Of a DNA stretch of 8,204 nucleotides, positions 5,591 through 8,204 are shown one piece after another. Positions within the stretch are counted from its first letter, which is position 1, and each line of letters opens with the position of its first letter. The translations under genes were made by a program, and so were the position numbers. This DNA is from Desulfovibrio sp. Dsv1 (lineage in GTDB: Bacteria > Desulfobacterota > Desulfovibrionia > Desulfovibrionales > Desulfovibrionaceae). The notes under the pieces were generated by a model. That model saw nothing but the letters and a program-made list of their open reading frames with translations, had not been told where the DNA came from and did not search any database. The stretch is taken from the NCBI GenBank assembly GCA_000403945.1, contig APFI01000038.1, forward strand, positions 1 through 8,204, read 5' to 3'.

Positions 5591-6436
5591 ATGTCCGCTT
5601 CTTTGTCCGAATCGTTGTCCCTGGGCCTTTCGCCCTGCCCCAACGACACCTATATTTTCCATGCCCTGCTGCACGGGCTGGTGCCCGCGCCCGTGGTCTT
5701 CCGGCCGCATCTGGCCGATGTGGAGGAACTCAATGGCATGGCCCGGCGCAAAGAGCTGGACGTGACCAAGATGTCTCTGGGCGCGTTCGCGCGGATCATG
5801 GATGATTACGCACTGCTGGCTTCGGGCGCGGCTCTGGGCTGGGGCTGCGGACCGCTGGTGGTGGCCTGCGGGCCCTTGCCGCCCGAGGCCTGGGCCACGG
5901 CGCGGGTGGCCGTGCCCGGCATGCTGACCACGGCCAATCTGCTGCTGACCCTGCACGGCGGCTTTCAGGGCCCGCGTCAAGAAATGCTCTTCAATGAAGT
6001 CATGCCCGCCGTGGCGCGCGGCGATGCGGATCTGGGCGTGATCATCCACGAGGGTCGTTTCACTTATCAGTGCCTGGGACTGACCAAACTGCTGGACTTG
6101 GGGGAATGGTGGGAAGACGTGGTTCACATGCCCCTGCCTCTGGGAGCCATCGCCGTGCGCCGCGACGTGCCCCTGGAAACCGCCAGGGCCGTGCAGACGG
6201 CCATTGCCGACAGTCTGTTCTACGCCCGCGCCCATCCGCAGGCATCCGGAGATTTTGTGCGTGTCCACGCCCAGGAACTTGAGGAAAGCGTGACCCTGGC
6301 CCATATTGAAACCTTTGTCACCGATTACAGCCTTGATCTTGGCGAGGCGGGCCGGGCGGCCATTGAGCAGCTGGTGGGCCGCGCCGCCGCGCTGGAAGGC
6401 CTGCGTATTCCTCCGCAAGGACTGTTTTTAGGGTAA
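5591..6436 (+). CDS. mqnD: 1,4-dihydroxy-6-naphthoate synthase MqnD
   Basis: This 281-residue enzyme cleaves cyclic dehypoxanthine futalosine to 1,4-dihydroxy-6-naphthoate, the last dedicated early step of the pathway. It shares the periplasmic-binding-protein-like fold with MqnA. Landmarks are LGLSPCPNDTYIFHALLHG (11-29), DVTKMSLGAF (57-66), the Gly-rich GCGPLVV (85-91), GVIIHEGRFTYQ (149-160), LLDLGEWWED (167-176) and PLPLGAIAVRR (181-191). His153 in IIHEGRFTY corresponds to the histidine proposed as catalytic in the family. I chose ATG 5591 because GAGGGG stands 5 nt upstream; an in-frame GTG at 5579 would start inside that ribosome binding site's leader and add only four residues. The gene diverges from mqnE and is followed after 4 nt by the MATE transporter gene. 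Confidence 0.93.
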   Translation: MSASLSESLSLGLSPCPNDTYIFHALLHGLVPAPVVFRPHLADVEELNGMARRKELDVTKMSLGAFARIMDDYALLASGAALGWGCGPLVVACGPLPPEAWATARVAVPGMLTTANLLLTLHGGFQGPRQEMLFNEVMPAVARGDADLGVIIHEGRFTYQCLGLTKLLDLGEWWEDVVHMPLPLGAIAVRRDVPLETARAVQTAIADSLFYARAHPQASGDFVRVHAQELEESVTLAHIETFVTDYSLDLGEAGRAAIEQLVGRAAALEGLRIPPQGLFLG

Positions 6437-6440
6437 CTGC

Positions 6441-7868
6441 ATGCCCCGATTTTTTCCCTGGACAGAGGTCAGGCGTTTCTACACCATCGGCCTGCCCATC
6501 TTTATTGCCCAACTTTCTCAGGTGGGCATGAATTTCGCGGACACGGCCATGACCGGCCAGGCCAGCGCCGAGGACATGGCCGCCGTGGCCGTGGCCGGTT
6601 CCATCTGGGCACCGCTTTCCCTGCTGGGCTTGGGCAGTTTGTTCGCGCTGCCGCCCCTGACCGCCCAGATGGTGGGCGGAGATGACCGCCACGGCGCGGC
6701 GCATTTGCTGCGCCAGGGCATCTGGCTGACCTGCGGCATCAGCGTGCTGTTCATGAGCCTGTTTTACGTCGTGTCCTGGCGCATGGCCGCCTTCGGCCTT
6801 GAGCCGGAGCTGGCCCGTCTGGCCGGGGGCTATCTGCGGGCCATTCTCTGGGGGCTGCCGGGCTTTATGCTTTTCGTCAACCAGCGCAGTTTTCTGGAGG
6901 GTTTTTCGCGCACGCGTCCGGCCATGATCATCGGCATGCTGGGGCTGGCCTTCAACGTGCCCTGCAACTATGTGCTGATCTACGGCAAGTTCGGTCTGCC
7001 CGCCCTGGGCGCGGTGGGCTGCGGCGTGGCCACGGCCCTCTGCTACTGGTTCATGGCCTTGGCCATGTTCTACTATTTGCGCCGCGATCCGCAGTACCGT
7101 GATCTGCATCCCATCTATGCGCCCCTGTTTTCCCGGCGAGCGGCGGCCCGCCGGGCGGGCAGCGCGGAGCGGAGCCCGCGTTTTGATCCCGCTCTGATGT
7201 TGCGCATTCTGCGCATCGGCCTGCCCAGTGCCCTGGCGCTCTTTTTCGAGGTTTCGCTCTTCGCCGTGACCGCCCTGCTGCTGGCCCCGCTGGGCACGGT
7301 GGCCGTGGCCGGGCATCAGATCGCCACCAACTTCAGCACCCTGATGTTCATGTTTCCCCTTGCGCTGGGCATGACGGCCACCATCCGGGTGGGGCACAGT
7401 CTGGGGGCGGCCAGAATGGGGCAGGCCCGTGTGGTGGCGCGCACGGCCTTGGGCCTGAGCGTCATGTTCGCGCTGGTCATCGCCGTCTGTACGGTTTCGT
7501 TTCGTTACGGCATTGTACGGATTTACAATGATGATCCGGTGGTCACGGCCTTGGCTGCGCATCTGCTGTTCTACGCGGCCTGCTATCAGGTGGTGGATGG
7601 CCTGCAAACCGTGGCTCTGGGCGTTTTGCGCGGCTACAACGATACGCGGATCATCAGCGTGATCTGCTTTGTGGCCTACTGGATCATCGGCTTGCCTCTG
7701 GGCTTCACCCTGGCCCGCACGGACTGGATCGTCCCGAATCTGGGCCCGGAGGGCTTCTGGATCGCCTACATCACGGCGTTGAGCTTCGGGGCTTGCTGCT
7801 ATCTCTGGCGGGTGCGCTTTATGCACCACCTGGATGATGCGGCCATCCGGGCGCGTGTCAGGCGCTGA
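6441..7868 (+). CDS. MATE family efflux transporter, NorM type
   Basis: This 475-residue inner-membrane protein has about twelve hydrophobic segments in two homologous six-helix halves, the MATE architecture; these pumps export cationic drugs or metabolites using Na+ or H+. Residues matching the cation-site acids of NorM are visible: Asp34 in NFADTAMTG, Glu270 in LFFEVSLFAV and Asp386 in YQVVDGLQTV. Other signatures are VAGHQIATNFSTLMFMFPLALG (289-310), TIRVGHSLGAA (314-324) and LRGYNDTR (396-403). The loop between the halves (about 231-250) carries an Arg/Ala-rich insertion. The ATG lies 4 nt after the mqnD stop, with AGGG (6430-6433) inside the mqnD end as ribosome binding site, so the two are likely cotranscribed and coupled. 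Substrate is unknown; a link to menaquinone intermediates is only a speculation from position. Confidence 0.9.
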   Translation: MPRFFPWTEVRRFYTIGLPIFIAQLSQVGMNFADTAMTGQASAEDMAAVAVAGSIWAPLSLLGLGSLFALPPLTAQMVGGDDRHGAAHLLRQGIWLTCGISVLFMSLFYVVSWRMAAFGLEPELARLAGGYLRAILWGLPGFMLFVNQRSFLEGFSRTRPAMIIGMLGLAFNVPCNYVLIYGKFGLPALGAVGCGVATALCYWFMALAMFYYLRRDPQYRDLHPIYAPLFSRRAAARRAGSAERSPRFDPALMLRILRIGLPSALALFFEVSLFAVTALLLAPLGTVAVAGHQIATNFSTLMFMFPLALGMTATIRVGHSLGAARMGQARVVARTALGLSVMFALVIAVCTVSFRYGIVRIYNDDPVVTALAAHLLFYAACYQVVDGLQTVALGVLRGYNDTRIISVICFVAYWIIGLPLGFTLARTDWIVPNLGPEGFWIAYITALSFGACCYLWRVRFMHHLDDAAIRARVRR

Positions 7869-7869
7869 C
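7857..7869 (+). other. Short hairpin over the MATE stop codon
   Basis: GTCAG (7857-7861) pairs with CTGAC (7865-7869) around GCG, spanning the TGA stop. No U-tract follows, so it is at most an imperfect transcription end signal. The 39-bp gap to the converging gene holds no other structure that I can see. Confidence 0.3.
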
Positions 7870-7907
7870 GGTAACGCATTCTGACATTGAACCTGTGCCG
7901 GGATGGA

Positions 7908-8204
7908 TTATGGCTTTTCCTGTTTGTGGCGGCGGACCAGCTTCCAAGTGAGCTTCATGACCGAAAGCAGTTCATTGAGCTTGGGACGTTCCGTAAAAAG
8001 CCCGCTGGTGGCTTCGGCTTCGGTAAGGGGGGCGAGCATCACGGCATGATCAGCCTGCGCTGCCCGCTGGTTCCGGCCGTCGGACTCGGCAAAGTCATCC
8101 ATCCGCAGATCCAGAGCGGGGCGGGGCGAGCCTTCATCAGGCGGCAGAACCCTGGTGGCGGTGATCTGACTGGTGCGGGGCCGCCCCTTGGCCGGGGGGG
8201 GGGG
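7908..8204 (-). CDS. Hypothetical protein, N-terminus cut by the window edge
   Basis: The frame is open from the window edge to the TAA at 7910-7908, giving at least 98 residues of the C-terminal part. I do not recognise the family. The visible part begins with several prolines encoded by the terminal homopolymer, then AKGRPRTSQITATRVLPPDE, an acidic and polar middle, and a basic end KLTWKLVRRHKQEKP. There are no membrane segments, no cysteines and no catalytic motifs that I can see. It may be largely disordered or form a short helical tail. An internal ATG at 8102 would give 64 residues but lacks a good ribosome binding site, so the real start is probably outside the window. It converges on the MATE gene with a 39-bp gap. 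It could also be a chance open frame in GC-rich DNA. Confidence 0.45.
   Translation of the reverse strand, partial: PPPPAKGRPRTSQITATRVLPPDEGSPRPALDLRMDDFAESDGRNQRAAQADHAVMLAPLTEAEATSGLFTERPKLNELLSVMKLTWKLVRRHKQEKP
8194..8204 (+). repeat. G11 homopolymer at the window edge
   Basis: Eleven consecutive G residues run to the last base. On the - strand they would encode proline codons in the partial hypothetical gene. The true length beyond the edge is unknown. Confidence 0.85.

Noticed and set aside
5426..6418. 330-codon - strand open frame opposite mqnD
   Set aside because: It is a shadow frame with a His/Gln/Gly-rich product, overlapping both mqnD and the start of mqnE.
6318..7829. 503-codon - strand open frame opposite the MATE gene
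   Set aside because: The product is extremely rich in Gly, His, Gln and Arg with no domain. The + strand encodes a clear MATE transporter with conserved cation-site acids.

Overview
The window is a GC-rich bacterial chromosome segment. Its gene content and style suggest a deltaproteobacterium of the Desulfovibrio type: a CbiK-class cobaltochelatase beside a complete set of the four signature enzymes of the futalosine (mqn) route to menaquinone. This assignment comes from gene content and protein character, not from a database search, so the family-level call is an inference.

Layout. Positions 1-194 hold the promoter and leader of a cytoplasmic sirohydrochlorin cobaltochelatase gene (cbiK, 195-995, +), with a sharp TATAAT and a 7-bp leader hairpin. 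A second + strand gene (1064-1933), with its own -10 box, encodes a lipoprotein with a thioredoxin/DsbA-like fold whose redox CXXC appears to be lost. A 430-bp gap (1934-2363) of lower GC holds weak hairpins and a doubtful short reading frame. The - strand operon mqnE-mqnC-mqnA (5501 down to 2364) follows, tightly packed with a 4-nt ATGA overlap and a 16-nt gap. An 89-bp divergent intergenic region separates it from the + strand pair mqnD (5591-6436) and a NorM-type MATE efflux transporter (6441-7868), which are 4 nt apart. A - strand gene of unknown function (7908 to the window edge) converges on the transporter gene and is cut off at an 11-G homopolymer.

How the genes fit together. MqnA dehydrates chorismate to 3-[(1-carboxyvinyl)oxy]benzoate. 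MqnE (radical SAM) joins this to the adenosyl group of SAM to give aminofutalosine. A nucleosidase or deaminase/hydrolase, not present here, removes the base. MqnC (radical SAM) cyclises dehypoxanthine futalosine, and MqnD cleaves the cyclic product to 1,4-dihydroxy-6-naphthoate, which later enzymes encoded elsewhere convert to menaquinone. The window thus covers chorismate to dihydroxynaphthoate except for the base-removing step. CbiK inserts cobalt into sirohydrochlorin for the anaerobic cobalamin pathway and is not functionally tied to the mqn genes by anything visible.

No mobile element, CRISPR array, tRNA or rRNA was seen. Most of the window is ordinary housekeeping metabolism. The less ordinary points are a (CG)9 tract inside cbiK, the degenerate thioredoxin-like lipoprotein, the split and divergent mqn arrangement with a coupled MATE pump, the odd 1934-2363 interval, and the G11 run at the edge.
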